A DNA stretch of 64,000 nt from JBGSYJ01 sp041748075 (lineage in GTDB: Bacteria; Acidobacteriota; Thermoanaerobaculia; Gp7-AA8). The notes beneath the pieces are model-generated. The model searched no databases. It saw only the letters and a program-made list of their open reading frames with translations, and was not told the DNA's origin. How positions within the stretch are numbered: position 1 is the stretch's first letter; each line of letters opens with the position of its first letter. Below, piece by piece: positions 17,054-25,959 of this stretch. The stretch lies in the NCBI GenBank assembly GCA_041748075.1, contig JBGTDX010000105.1:1-64000 (forward strand). Direction: 5' to 3'. The translations under genes and the position numbers were made by a program.

Positions 17054-19060
17054 ATGACGCAGGCTGAGCTCGGCGACATGACCGCGTTGGGGCGCAGGAC
17101 CCCGACCGCCGATATGCCTCGCGCCGCTGTGGCCGTGAGATGGACCGTGGCGATCACGGGGCTGCTCACGCTGATGATCCTGCTGGCTCTCGAGCCTCTT
17201 CCTGTTTCGAGACTGCCATATTTTGCGCTGTTCGGTTCGGCCATGCTCGTAGCCGAGGCGCTGTTCGTGGTGCGAATCCGTCCGGGATCGTACTTTTCGA
17301 TCAGCTCGACTTTTCTGCTGGTCTATTTCCTCATCTCGGGAGCGGTTGCGGCCGCCGCTGTGGCCGCGGTCGTCTACTTCACCGTCTGGGTGATTCAGCG
17401 AGTCCGGTCGAAGACGTCTCAGACTCCACTCTTCGCGCTCTATAACGTCGGACACCAGATTCTCGGGGTTCTGGCGGGAGGGCTTGCGGTGCAGCTTCTT
17501 TTCGGCAGAGCCGCAATGTATTCGTATCCCAATGCCCATCCGGTCAAGGTTGTGCTGGTGTTTGCGCTTGTCTACTTTCTGATCACCAGCGCATTGACCG
17601 CCCTCGCCGTTTATGCGAGGACGGGATTCGGTGAGGTCCGTTCACAACTTCTGCCGACCACGATCCTCTGGGGCGGGATCAGCCTGGCGGTGAGCATTCC
17701 CTTCGCCCTGGTGATCCGTCTCATCTATTACGCGGTCGGTGGGTATCTGCTTGCGACGCTCTTCACGTTCTCGTTTCTCGCCGGGATCTCTTTGATCGTC
17801 CGGCTCAACACGAGTCTCAAATACGGCAACCAGGAGTTGAAGGCGATCAACAGCATCGGCAGTCTGATCACGGCAACCCTGGATCTGTACGAGATCTTCG
17901 GCATCATCGCCCGCGAGAGCCGCAAAGTGCTTCTGTGGGACGGATTCTTCATTGCGCTCGGAGGACAGGACGCGGAGGAGATCGAGATGGTCTTCATGTC
18001 GGAATCCGGCCTCGAGATCACGCGGCGGAGGATTCCAAGGGGAGCAGGGCTCACCGGAAAGGCCATTCTCGCAGGGGAACTGGTCCATTACGAGCAGGGC
18101 GAGCAGGACCGCGCGCTCGGGTCCGACGACAGTTTCACGGGGAGAAAACGTCCGAGAGCGCTCGTCATTGCGCCGATGAAGTTCGGAGAGGAGGTCATAG
18201 GAGCGATCTGTGTGCAGAGCTTCCAGGCGGACGTCTACGGCTCTTCGCAGTTCCGGCTGCTTCAGACAATCGCCGGGCAGGCCGCAATCGCCGTTCGTAA
18301 CGCGCAGCTTTTCGAAAGTGAGAAGCAAGCGAAGAATGAGCGCGATGAGTTCCTTTCCCTGGTGACTCATGAGATCAAGAATCCCCTCACGTCGATCAAC
18401 GGATACGCCGTGCTCGGCGAGCAGGCTGTTGGAGCGAATGACAGCGGCGCTGCTCTCGATGCGATTCAGGTGATTCGCGGTGAAACAGCGAAGATTCTCC
18501 GGTTGACCGAAGACCTGCTCGACGCATCGAAGATGTCGGCGGGGCGGTTCTCGATTGCGCACCAGGACGTCGAACTCGCGGAGCTCGTTTCTCAAACGGC
18601 GCGAAAGTATGCAGCTACCTCAGGGCACGAGGTAGACCTGGAGATCGCCGAGGATCTACCCGTCATTGAGGGCGATCCTGTGAGGCTTTCACAGGTAGTC
18701 GAGAATTTGGTGTCGAACGCGTCGAAGTACTCGCCCGAGGGTTCCACCATCACGATTGTCCTGGAGAGCTCGGAAGGCTGGGTGCGCCTCCGGATTCGGG
18801 ACGAAGGCCAGGGAATCCCCCCCGACAAAGCGCCGCTGATCTTCGAGCGCTTTTTTCGTGTCGAGGAAGATGGGCGAACTGTCAAGGGAACAGGACTCGG
18901 CCTGTTCATTTCCAGAGAGATCGTCAGGGCGCATGGAGGCGATCTCACTTTCGAGTCAGTCATGGGGTTCGGCACGACATTTCTGGTCGAGCTTCCCGTC
19001 CGGTCTCCCGCAGGAAGGGCGACCCCGGCCGTCGAGAAGCCGGCGCCCGTTTCACAGTAA
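17054..19060 (+). CDS. Membrane sensor histidine kinase with GAF domain
   Basis: A protein of about 668 residues. Residues 35-265 hold roughly eight hydrophobic segments (a multi-helix sensor), then a GAF domain (about 285-415), HisKA with the phospho-acceptor H439 in LVTHEIKNPLTS, and HATPase_c with N-box VENLVSNASKYSPEG, G1 DEGQGIPPD and G2 GTGLGLFIS. All kinase boxes look intact. The frame is open from 16985, but ATG 17054 has AGGAGA upstream and avoids reading through the spacer. No response regulator is adjacent, so the partner is unknown. The input is probably membrane- or small-molecule-linked. Confidence 0.9.
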   Translation: MTQAELGDMTALGRRTPTADMPRAAVAVRWTVAITGLLTLMILLALEPLPVSRLPYFALFGSAMLVAEALFVVRIRPGSYFSISSTFLLVYFLISGAVAAAAVAAVVYFTVWVIQRVRSKTSQTPLFALYNVGHQILGVLAGGLAVQLLFGRAAMYSYPNAHPVKVVLVFALVYFLITSALTALAVYARTGFGEVRSQLLPTTILWGGISLAVSIPFALVIRLIYYAVGGYLLATLFTFSFLAGISLIVRLNTSLKYGNQELKAINSIGSLITATLDLYEIFGIIARESRKVLLWDGFFIALGGQDAEEIEMVFMSESGLEITRRRIPRGAGLTGKAILAGELVHYEQGEQDRALGSDDSFTGRKRPRALVIAPMKFGEEVIGAICVQSFQADVYGSSQFRLLQTIAGQAAIAVRNAQLFESEKQAKNERDEFLSLVTHEIKNPLTSINGYAVLGEQAVGANDSGAALDAIQVIRGETAKILRLTEDLLDASKMSAGRFSIAHQDVELAELVSQTARKYAATSGHEVDLEIAEDLPVIEGDPVRLSQVVENLVSNASKYSPEGSTITIVLESSEGWVRLRIRDEGQGIPPDKAPLIFERFFRVEEDGRTVKGTGLGLFISREIVRAHGGDLTFESVMGFGTTFLVELPVRSPAGRATPAVEKPAPVSQ

Positions 19061-19148
19061 CGGCGCCCCGGTCAACGATGGACCTCGCCGGCTGTAACTC
19101 CTGTATTCTCTCTGTCGTCTGATTCGTGACTGATGTACGGAGATCCTT

Positions 19149-20366
19149 ATGACAAGGCGAGATAGAAACCAGTTCAGAAACGGGTTGATCGCGTGCCTGA
19201 TCCTCGCGTGGATCGCGATGGACGCCCATGCGGCGCTTTCTGAAAAGTACAGAGAATGGCGTGATGGGCCGGTCCAGTGGATCATGACCTCGGACGAACA
19301 GAAGTCCTGGCGTGGGGTGAAGACGGACGATCAGGCGACGCACTTCATCGATCTCTTCTGGGCACGACGGGATCCGACCCCCGGCACCGTTGCAAACGAG
19401 TTTCGCGCGGAGTTCGATGGTCGTGTGGAATGGGCGGATGAGAACTTCGTCGATCGAAGAACCGTCGGGCGGAAACTCGATGGATCAAAGACGGAGCGAG
19501 GCCGTGTGTACATAGTTCTCGGCAACCCTTCCAACAACGATCTCGACGGCGGCAGAACCAGCTCACAGGCAGGACGGGCAGGCGCCGGGGATCCCACAGG
19601 GAATCGCGCGCTCGGGCTCAGAGAGACCTGGATCTGGGAAGGAGACGACGCCAGAAAGTTCGACCTGCCGAGGATCGAAGTGGTGTTCATCGAGGATCCG
19701 GGAACCCGGCGCGTCCAGCGGGACCCCACCAGGCCCGACTTCGGCAGGGCCGCACCCAACGCGATTCGAAATGCCATCGTCAATCCCGAGCTTACTGAAG
19801 TTCCGGAATGGGCCGCCCGTGGTGGACTCGAGCCCGTCGTCCCGGCACTCACCTTCGCAGTCGTGCCGCCCCGGATCGTCGAGGCGCCGCAGGAAGAAAG
19901 CCCATTGCCACCGGCACAACAAGCGCCCGTCGAGATCGAGTTCGACGGGCCTGTGGAGGCAGCCGCAACGTCGGGGGCCTCGCGTCTCACCCTTCTCGCT
20001 CCAGGTACTTCGTTTGTCGCGAATTCCTCGAGTGATCCGTTTGCTCAGTTGCAATCGACCACCACCTTCAGGTCGAAGGACAAGGTCGAATGGGTAGCTC
20101 AGTACTGTTCGTCGACGCCTAAGGTACCGGACGTCGAGGTCCTCGTGGGGATATCGGGACCGTTCGGCGGCTCGTCGCCCGACAGAGTCACACCTCCAAA
20201 GAAGATGAAGTTGACCCGCCTGGCAGCGTCACCGGGCTGCTACTCGGTCCGGGGCGCCGCCCCCCTGAATAAACTGCCAGCGGGCAAGTACCTCATCCGC
20301 GTCATGTTCGAGGATCTCGACAACGTGGAAAGTTACGACCTCGAGCGGCAGTTCGTGATTCAGTAG
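19149..20366 (+). CDS. GWxTD domain-containing exported protein (405 residues)
   Basis: Signal peptide at residues 1-28 (ends DAHAALS). The next 120 residues match the GWxTD-domain pattern: GPVQWIMTSDEQKSW, then FWARRDPTPGTVANEFRAEF and GRVYIVLGNP. The function of the domain is unknown; it is common in Acidobacteriota and related phyla. The rest is proline-rich followed by a C-terminal beta-sandwich-like region with two cysteines. A second GWxTD protein with the same opening lies at 23044. The gene is 88 bases after the sensor kinase. Confidence 0.85.
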   Translation: MTRRDRNQFRNGLIACLILAWIAMDAHAALSEKYREWRDGPVQWIMTSDEQKSWRGVKTDDQATHFIDLFWARRDPTPGTVANEFRAEFDGRVEWADENFVDRRTVGRKLDGSKTERGRVYIVLGNPSNNDLDGGRTSSQAGRAGAGDPTGNRALGLRETWIWEGDDARKFDLPRIEVVFIEDPGTRRVQRDPTRPDFGRAAPNAIRNAIVNPELTEVPEWAARGGLEPVVPALTFAVVPPRIVEAPQEESPLPPAQQAPVEIEFDGPVEAAATSGASRLTLLAPGTSFVANSSSDPFAQLQSTTTFRSKDKVEWVAQYCSSTPKVPDVEVLVGISGPFGGSSPDRVTPPKKMKLTRLAASPGCYSVRGAAPLNKLPAGKYLIRVMFEDLDNVESYDLERQFVIQ

Positions 20367-20436
20367 CACGAATCACTCGCTGATCAATTCACGTGGGGAG
20401 TGGCGGGACGGCCCGCATCCATCGGAGCAAAATTCG

Positions 20437-21225
20437 ATGACTTACGAAACCATTCGAGTCGAAGAAAACGAGCAAGTCCTCTCGGTTACTCTCGACCGCC
20501 CTGAGGTTCACAACGCTTTCAATGACAAGCTGATCACGGAAGCGATCGATCTGTTCGGGGCACTCGACCGCTGGCCGTCCGTCCGTGCCGTCGTGCTCAG
20601 AGGTACGGGTCCCAATTTCTGCGCCGGTGCCGATCTCAACTGGATGTCGAAAATGGTTTCCTACACGCGCGAGGAGAACATCCGGGACTCTTCGCTCATG
20701 GCGAAAATGTTCGCGTTGATGAACGAATCCCCGCTTCCGCTGATCGGGCGCATTCAGGGAGCGGCGATCGGTGGCGGTGTCGGGCTCGTTTCGGTATGCG
20801 ACATCGCGCTTGCCACTGTCCAGTCGAAATTCGGGCTTTCCGAAGTCAAGCTGGGGATCCTCCCCGCTGTAATCTCTCCCTACGTGATTGCAAAGATCGG
20901 TGAGTCCCACGCGCGGGCTCTGTTGCTCACCGGCGAGCGGTTCGGGGCGGAACGCGCCGCTGCCATCGGTCTCGTTCATGGAGTTGGCGGTAATGAAGGT
21001 GAGCTCGATGGGCTCGTGGACGAAGCGGTCCGGCAGATCCGCACCTCAGGACCGCAAGCAGTTCGAGAATGCAAAAAACTCATCCGGTTCGTTGCTCATC
21101 ATACTCCCGAGGATTCAGTTCCTTACACGATTCAGGCGATCGCTGACCGTCGGGTCTCCGAGGAGGGTCAGCAGGGAATGCAGTCGTTTCTCCGGAAAGA
21201 AAAAGCGCCATGGGTGAGCCGTTGA
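20437..21225 (+). CDS. Enoyl-CoA hydratase/methylglutaconyl-CoA hydratase-like
   Basis: A 262-residue crotonase family protein. It has NFCAGADLNWMSKM (oxyanion hole), GGGVGLVSVCDIALA, and LSEVKLGILPAVISPYVIAKIGE. The DLNWM and ILPAVISPYV segments resemble methylglutaconyl-CoA/geranyl-CoA pathway hydratases more than the standard short-chain enoyl-CoA hydratase at 14677. Its 3' end overlaps the biotin carboxylase gene by 16 bases, which fits a leucine- or acyclic-terpene-degradation type pair. The matching carboxyltransferase subunit is not in the window. Confidence 0.85.
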   Translation: MTYETIRVEENEQVLSVTLDRPEVHNAFNDKLITEAIDLFGALDRWPSVRAVVLRGTGPNFCAGADLNWMSKMVSYTREENIRDSSLMAKMFALMNESPLPLIGRIQGAAIGGGVGLVSVCDIALATVQSKFGLSEVKLGILPAVISPYVIAKIGESHARALLLTGERFGAERAAAIGLVHGVGGNEGELDGLVDEAVRQIRTSGPQAVRECKKLIRFVAHHTPEDSVPYTIQAIADRRVSEEGQQGMQSFLRKEKAPWVSR

Positions 21226-22703
21226 TCCGCAAGATCATGATTCCGAACCGTGGGGAGATCGCGGTTCGAATTGCACGCACGTGCAGGGAAATGCGGATCG
21301 AAACTGTGCTTGCTCATGCCGAGGGTGACGCGAGCCTTCCCGCCATCCGAACCTTCGATGAGCTGGTCTCACTCGGCGAGGGAGGCAGCGGGGAGACCTA
21401 TCTCGACGCCGGAAAAATCATCGATGCCGCCCGGCGAGTCCGTGCGGATGCCATTCATCCGGGATACGGTTTTCTTTCCGAGCGCGCCGCCCTCGCAGAA
21501 GCTTGTGTCGATGCCGGGATTGTTTTCATCGGACCGGACGCGGAAGCCATCCGGAAGATGGGCTCCAAGGCGGATGCCCGGAGAATCATGCAGGAAGCGG
21601 GTGTTCCCATCGTTCCGGGCTACGACGGCGATGATCAGTCCGATGAGAGGCTCCTGAGCGAAGGGACCTCGATCGGTGTGCCACTTCTGGTCAAAGCCTC
21701 CGCGGGCGGGGGTGGCAAGGGAATGAAGATCGTGCGCGATCCTGGCGAGCTCCCGGCCGCGATCGATGCGGCCCGCCGCGAGGCGCAGAAAAGTTTCGGC
21801 GACGACCATCTGATCCTCGAGAAGTTCATCGAGGAGCCGCGTCACGTGGAAGTTCAGATTCTGGGAGACGATCGCGGCGACATCATCCACCTTTTCGAGC
21901 GTGACTGTTCGATTCAACGCAGGCACCAGAAGATCGTCGAGGAGTCCCCTGCACCGGCCTTTTCGGACGTTCTTCGAGGCGAGATGTGCGCCACCGCTCT
22001 GAAAGTCGCCCGCGCTGTCTCGTACAGGAATGCGGGGACGGTCGAGTTCATCCTCACATCGGAGGGCGAATTCTACTTTCTGGAAATGAACACGCGTCTA
22101 CAGGTCGAGCATCCGGTCACGGAAGCGGTGCTCGGCATCGATCTGGTGCGTGCGCAGATCGATGTCGCTCAGGGGAGTCCTCTCCGCTGGAAACAGGCCG
22201 ACCTGCAGCAGCGCGGGCACGCGATCGAGTGCCGGATCTACGCGGAGGATCCGGCCGAGGGTTTCCTTCCCCAGACCGGAACGGTGCTTCGCTATCGTGA
22301 ACCCTCCGGTCCCGGTGTCCGCGTCGACAGCGGAGTCGATCAGGGCAGCGAAGTGACCGTAGGATTCGACCCCATGCTCTCGAAAGTCATCTGCTGGGCC
22401 GAGAACCGCGAGGCCTGCATCGACCGGCTCGAGATGGCGCTCGAAAGTTACGTGATCCTCGGAACCGCGACCAACCTCGGGTATCTTCGAAGAGCGGTCG
22501 GCCACCCCTCTTTCCGTGCTGGAGAGGTGAGTACGAGATTCGTCGAGCAGCATGACGAATCGCTCCGAGGAAGCTTTTCGGCGGAGGCGGCAGCCGTAGC
22601 CGCCGTACTGTCGATGACAAGGCGTGGAGAGAAGAAAATGGGATCGACTCAGTCAGCCGCCCCAGCCTCGGTCTGGGACACAGTCGGAGAGTGGGGCCGA
22701 TAG
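21210..22703 (+). CDS. Biotin carboxylase subunit of an acyl-CoA carboxylase
   Basis: A 497-residue ATP-grasp biotin carboxylase. It begins IRKIMIPNRGEIAVRIARTC, with ATP-grasp glycine-rich KASAGGGGKGMKIV, and the catalytic region FLEMNTRLQVEHPVTEAVLG. About 45 C-terminal residues beyond the core are low-complexity. There is no biotin-carrier domain, so a separate carrier is needed. It overlaps the upstream hydratase by 16 bases. Acetyl-, propionyl- or methylcrotonyl-CoA carboxylase are possible; the hydratase neighbour favours a methylcrotonyl-type role, but this is inference. Confidence 0.88.
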   Translation: MGEPLIRKIMIPNRGEIAVRIARTCREMRIETVLAHAEGDASLPAIRTFDELVSLGEGGSGETYLDAGKIIDAARRVRADAIHPGYGFLSERAALAEACVDAGIVFIGPDAEAIRKMGSKADARRIMQEAGVPIVPGYDGDDQSDERLLSEGTSIGVPLLVKASAGGGGKGMKIVRDPGELPAAIDAARREAQKSFGDDHLILEKFIEEPRHVEVQILGDDRGDIIHLFERDCSIQRRHQKIVEESPAPAFSDVLRGEMCATALKVARAVSYRNAGTVEFILTSEGEFYFLEMNTRLQVEHPVTEAVLGIDLVRAQIDVAQGSPLRWKQADLQQRGHAIECRIYAEDPAEGFLPQTGTVLRYREPSGPGVRVDSGVDQGSEVTVGFDPMLSKVICWAENREACIDRLEMALESYVILGTATNLGYLRRAVGHPSFRAGEVSTRFVEQHDESLRGSFSAEAAAVAAVLSMTRRGEKKMGSTQSAAPASVWDTVGEWGR

Positions 22704-22783
22704 GATCTGCAATCTCTCCCGGCTGCCGATTGGCTGCTTGCGTGATGGAACCCGAGGTGATAGATGGTCTCAAAGGAGGGAAC

Positions 22784-22984
22784 ATGGACGAAGAGCTGGA
22801 TGACATGCAGGAAGAAGACGTCGACGAGCAGATCGAGCAGATGATCATGGAGAACGGTATGCTCGTTCACACGCTGGCAACCCTTCTCGTACGGAAGGGA
22901 ATCATCAAGCAGGAAGAGATCGATACGGAGATGGACAAACTCTACGACGAGGTCGAAGGCTTCGGAAACGGACGGGAAGAGTAG
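22784..22984 (+). CDS. Small acidic protein, unknown function
   Basis: A 66-residue protein starting MDEELDDMQEEDVDEQ. The ATG at 22784 has a near-perfect ribosome-binding site (AAAGGAGGG, 22772-22780), so the longer open frame from 22691 is not used. It is very acidic at the N-terminus, then has a helical HTLATLLVRKGIIKQEEIDTEMDKLYDE segment. This resembles the hook found near the N-terminus of subunit-like helper proteins, but I do not recognise the family. It sits between the biotin carboxylase and the second GWxTD gene. Confidence 0.75.
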   Translation: MDEELDDMQEEDVDEQIEQMIMENGMLVHTLATLLVRKGIIKQEEIDTEMDKLYDEVEGFGNGREE

Positions 22985-23043
22985 GGAATAGGGCCAAGGA
23001 TAGGATGTTTGCAATTTCGAATACCTACAAGGGGGACCTGTTC

Positions 23044-24597
23044 ATGAAATTTCGAAAGCCATTGATGCTCTCGCTGATCGCACTCTTTGTCGCGACGAGC
23101 GCGTTTGCCGCGCTCTCGCCCGAAATGAAGGCGTGGGGCGAAGGGCCTGTGCAGCACCTGATGACGCCGGAGGAAACGGCGAAGTGGAAGACGATCAAAT
23201 CGGATGCGGAGGCTCAGGCGTTCGCCGATCTGTTCTGGGCTCGCCGGGATCCAACGCCGGGGACGCCGATCAACGAGGCTCAGCTTCGGTTCGAGGAACT
23301 GGTCAAGATCGCCGACACTCGATTTACCTGGCAGCGGACGAAAGGGTCGATGAGCGATCGAGGCAAAGTGATGATCCTGATAGGCCTGCCGAGCTCGATC
23401 CAGAAGAATCGTGCCGATAATGTCACCGGCTCGCAGGCGGCCCCCCCGCAGGGTTTCACAGGAGAGTTCGTCAGGCCCGACGTCAACGCGATGGAAACCT
23501 GGACGTACGAAAAGGATCGCATTCCGCCGTTCGCCCCGAACCAGGGACGTGAGATCGAGATCGTATTCGTCGACCGTCACAACAATGGCGACCTCCGGCT
23601 CGATCCCGGATCCAAAGGCAGCCCGATTCCTCTCATGAGTGCCGCCGTGAGCGCGAGCATTGTCAGCCCGAATCTGACCGAAGTCCCGCAGTACGCTGTC
23701 GCGGCGCCTTCGGTTCCCTCGAGCGTCGAGAGTGCGACGGTTCCGGCACCCCAGCTCACTACGGCCACCGCCTTCAAGACGGAGGCGTACAAGGTCGCGA
23801 TCGACGAGTTCAAAAAGGCACAGACCAGCTCGTACAAGAATGCCTACGTCACCTACGGTGAGGGCGTGACGGCCGACGGAGAGTACTTCGTTCCCGTGCA
23901 GCTCTACCTCCCGAAGGAGTCCGGCGTCAGTGGGGACAACCTCACCTTCTTTGCTTCAGTTGAGAATGCGCAGGGAGAGGTCGTTGGCGTGTACGAGGAA
24001 GCGGCCACTCTGAGTACTTCGAAAGATGATGCCTATTACGACAAATCTCTGAACCTTGCGCCGGGTAAGTACACCGCGGTATTCGGCCTCGCTTCGAACG
24101 GCAAGCCGGTCAGCATGGCGAAGAGCGAGCTCGATCTCGCGGCACTCGACCCCGACGCGGCAGGGACCTCGAGACTGATCCTGTCGAACAATGTCTTCGC
24201 TTTGACGGCCGCACAGCAGCCGACCGACCCGTTCGCATTCGGCGGCATCAAGGTCGTTCCAAAGGGCGACCGCACGTTCCAGAAGGCTGACGAGCTCTGG
24301 TACTTCCTCGAATTGCGCAATCCGGGAATGAATCCCGAAGGCCAGCCAAAGGTGCAGGTGAAGCTCGACGTTGAAGGAACGACCGTGGCGAACAAGAAGG
24401 TCAAGATGAGCGCGCCTCTGACCGAAGCGGCGGTTGAGCCTCTCAAGGGCGTGGAGGGTCACTTTGCGCTGGGAAGCTCGATTCCTCTCGAAGGATTCGA
24501 GCCCGGCGATTACATGCTGAAGGTTCGCGTGATCGACACCGTGTCGAAGCAGACCTACAACATGCAGCAGGAGTTCAAAGTGGGCGGAGCGGGATAA
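23044..24597 (+). CDS. GWxTD domain-containing exported protein (517 residues)
   Basis: Start chosen at ATG 23044, which follows AAGGGGG and gives a clean signal peptide (residues 1-20, ending TSAFAALSP). The domain core shows GPVQHLMTPEETAKW, FWARRDPTPGTPINEAQLRFEE and GRGKVMILIG-like (RGKVMILIGLPSS). Beyond residue 230 it contains two or three beta-sandwich-type repeats. The same layout as the protein at 19149 suggests paralogues. ribBA follows after 4 bases, which probably just reflects dense packing. Function unknown; periplasmic or surface location is likely. Confidence 0.87.
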   Translation: MKFRKPLMLSLIALFVATSAFAALSPEMKAWGEGPVQHLMTPEETAKWKTIKSDAEAQAFADLFWARRDPTPGTPINEAQLRFEELVKIADTRFTWQRTKGSMSDRGKVMILIGLPSSIQKNRADNVTGSQAAPPQGFTGEFVRPDVNAMETWTYEKDRIPPFAPNQGREIEIVFVDRHNNGDLRLDPGSKGSPIPLMSAAVSASIVSPNLTEVPQYAVAAPSVPSSVESATVPAPQLTTATAFKTEAYKVAIDEFKKAQTSSYKNAYVTYGEGVTADGEYFVPVQLYLPKESGVSGDNLTFFASVENAQGEVVGVYEEAATLSTSKDDAYYDKSLNLAPGKYTAVFGLASNGKPVSMAKSELDLAALDPDAAGTSRLILSNNVFALTAAQQPTDPFAFGGIKVVPKGDRTFQKADELWYFLELRNPGMNPEGQPKVQVKLDVEGTTVANKKVKMSAPLTEAAVEPLKGVEGHFALGSSIPLEGFEPGDYMLKVRVIDTVSKQTYNMQQEFKVGGAG

Positions 24598-24601
24598 CGC
24601 G

Positions 24602-25807
24602 ATGCCGTTCGCGAGCGTGACTGAAGCGGCCGAGCTCTATCGTCGCGGCGAGATGGTCATCATCGTCGACGACGAAGATCGGGAGAACGAGGGAGACCTC
24701 TGTCTCGCGGCCGAGAAGGTCACACCCGAAGCAATCAATTTCATGGCGACTCACGGTCGGGGCCTGATTTGTCTGGCCCTGACCGAGGAGCGCTGCAACG
24801 ACCTGCATTTGCCGCTCATGGTCGAGAACAACACCTCGAATTATGGGACGGCATTTACCGTTTCAATCGAAGCGCGTGGGCGGGGGGTCACGACCGGCAT
24901 TTCGGTCCGGGACCGCGCCGAGACAGTCCGCGTGGCCATCGATCCCGCCACCAGGCCCGTCGATCTGCAGCGTCCGGGACACATCTTCCCCTTGCGCGCA
25001 CGCACCGGCGGCGTGCTCAAGCGTGCGGGCCAGACCGAGGCTTCGGTCGACCTTGCGTCCATCGCCCAGTTGACGCCTGCCGCCGTGATCTGCGAGATCA
25101 TGAACGAAGACGGGACGATGGCGCGGCTCCCGGATCTGCAGGCTTTTGCTGCGAAGCACGGCCTGAAGATCATCTCCGTGGCGGACCTGATCAAGTACCG
25201 GATGCAGCACGAACGACACGTGCACCGGATCGCATCTCCACGGCTGCCGACACCCTATGGCGAGTTCAAGGTGCATGCTTATCGGAGCGACATCACGGGT
25301 GAGGAGCATGTGGCGATGGTCATGGGCGAGATCCAGGAAGACGATCAGGTGCTCGTCCGCGTCCACTCGTCCTGTCTCACGGGCGACGTCTTTCAATCCG
25401 ACCGCTGCGACTGCGGCGACCAGCTTCATCGCGCCTTCGAGCTGATCGCCGAGGAAAAGAAGGGGATCGTTCTCTACCTGCTGCAGGAAGGCCGCGGCAT
25501 CGGCCTGCTGAACAAGCTGAAGGCGTACGAGCTGCAGGATGCAGGCGACGACACGATCGAGGCGAATGCGAAACTCGGCTTCGCCCCCGACATCCGCGAA
25601 TACGGCACAGGCTCGCAGATCCTCCGCGATCTCGGAGTGCGCAAGATCCGTCTGATGACCAACAACCCGGCCAAATATGTCGCCATCGAGGGTTTCGGTC
25701 TCGAGATCGTCGATCGGATTCCCCTCGAAATTGCGCCGTCGAGCGACACACGCAAGTACCTGGAAGCAAAGAAGAACAAGATGGGGCACATGCTCGAGCT
25801 GGTGTAG
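24602..25807 (+). CDS. ribBA: Bifunctional 3,4-dihydroxy-2-butanone-4-phosphate synthase / GTP cyclohydrolase II
   Basis: A 401-residue riboflavin-biosynthesis enzyme with two domains. The N-terminal RibB domain (1-200) has the metal loop DDEDRENEGDL and TTGISVRDR. The C-terminal RibA domain (205-401) has the zinc cysteines in CLTGDVFQSDRCDCGDQ and the catalytic LQEGRGIGLLNKL. It makes both precursors of riboflavin, from ribulose 5-phosphate and GTP. No FMN riboswitch could be placed, as only 4 bases separate it from the upstream gene. Other rib genes are not nearby. Confidence 0.95.
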   Translation: MPFASVTEAAELYRRGEMVIIVDDEDRENEGDLCLAAEKVTPEAINFMATHGRGLICLALTEERCNDLHLPLMVENNTSNYGTAFTVSIEARGRGVTTGISVRDRAETVRVAIDPATRPVDLQRPGHIFPLRARTGGVLKRAGQTEASVDLASIAQLTPAAVICEIMNEDGTMARLPDLQAFAAKHGLKIISVADLIKYRMQHERHVHRIASPRLPTPYGEFKVHAYRSDITGEEHVAMVMGEIQEDDQVLVRVHSSCLTGDVFQSDRCDCGDQLHRAFELIAEEKKGIVLYLLQEGRGIGLLNKLKAYELQDAGDDTIEANAKLGFAPDIREYGTGSQILRDLGVRKIRLMTNNPAKYVAIEGFGLEIVDRIPLEIAPSSDTRKYLEAKKNKMGHMLELV

Positions 25808-25908
25808 GGGAGGTGGTTTCTCCCAGCTGGGGATTCTGCTCTTATCGGTCGCGCTCCCGGGTGCAAAGCTCAATCAGGAGTTTCCGCTGCTCATTACTTC
25901 CTGCTTTT

Positions 25909-25943
25909 CTGACTCATGGCTACTGGCTGCCGACTACTTCCGA
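25909..25943. repeat. Heptamer tandem repeat (CTGACTC/CTGGCTG type)
   Basis: Five 7-base units, CTGACTC, ATGGCTA, CTGGCTG, CCGACTA and CTTCCGA, about 16 bases before the start of the next gene. It is imperfect but keeps a period of 7, and resembles the arrays at 10081 and 13661. Confidence 0.5.
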
Positions 25944-25959
25944 TACAATCCCCTCCCTC

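Noticed and set aside
24560..24601. FMN riboswitch before ribBA
   Set aside because: Only four bases separate ribBA from the preceding gene, and no riboswitch-like conserved segments were seen.
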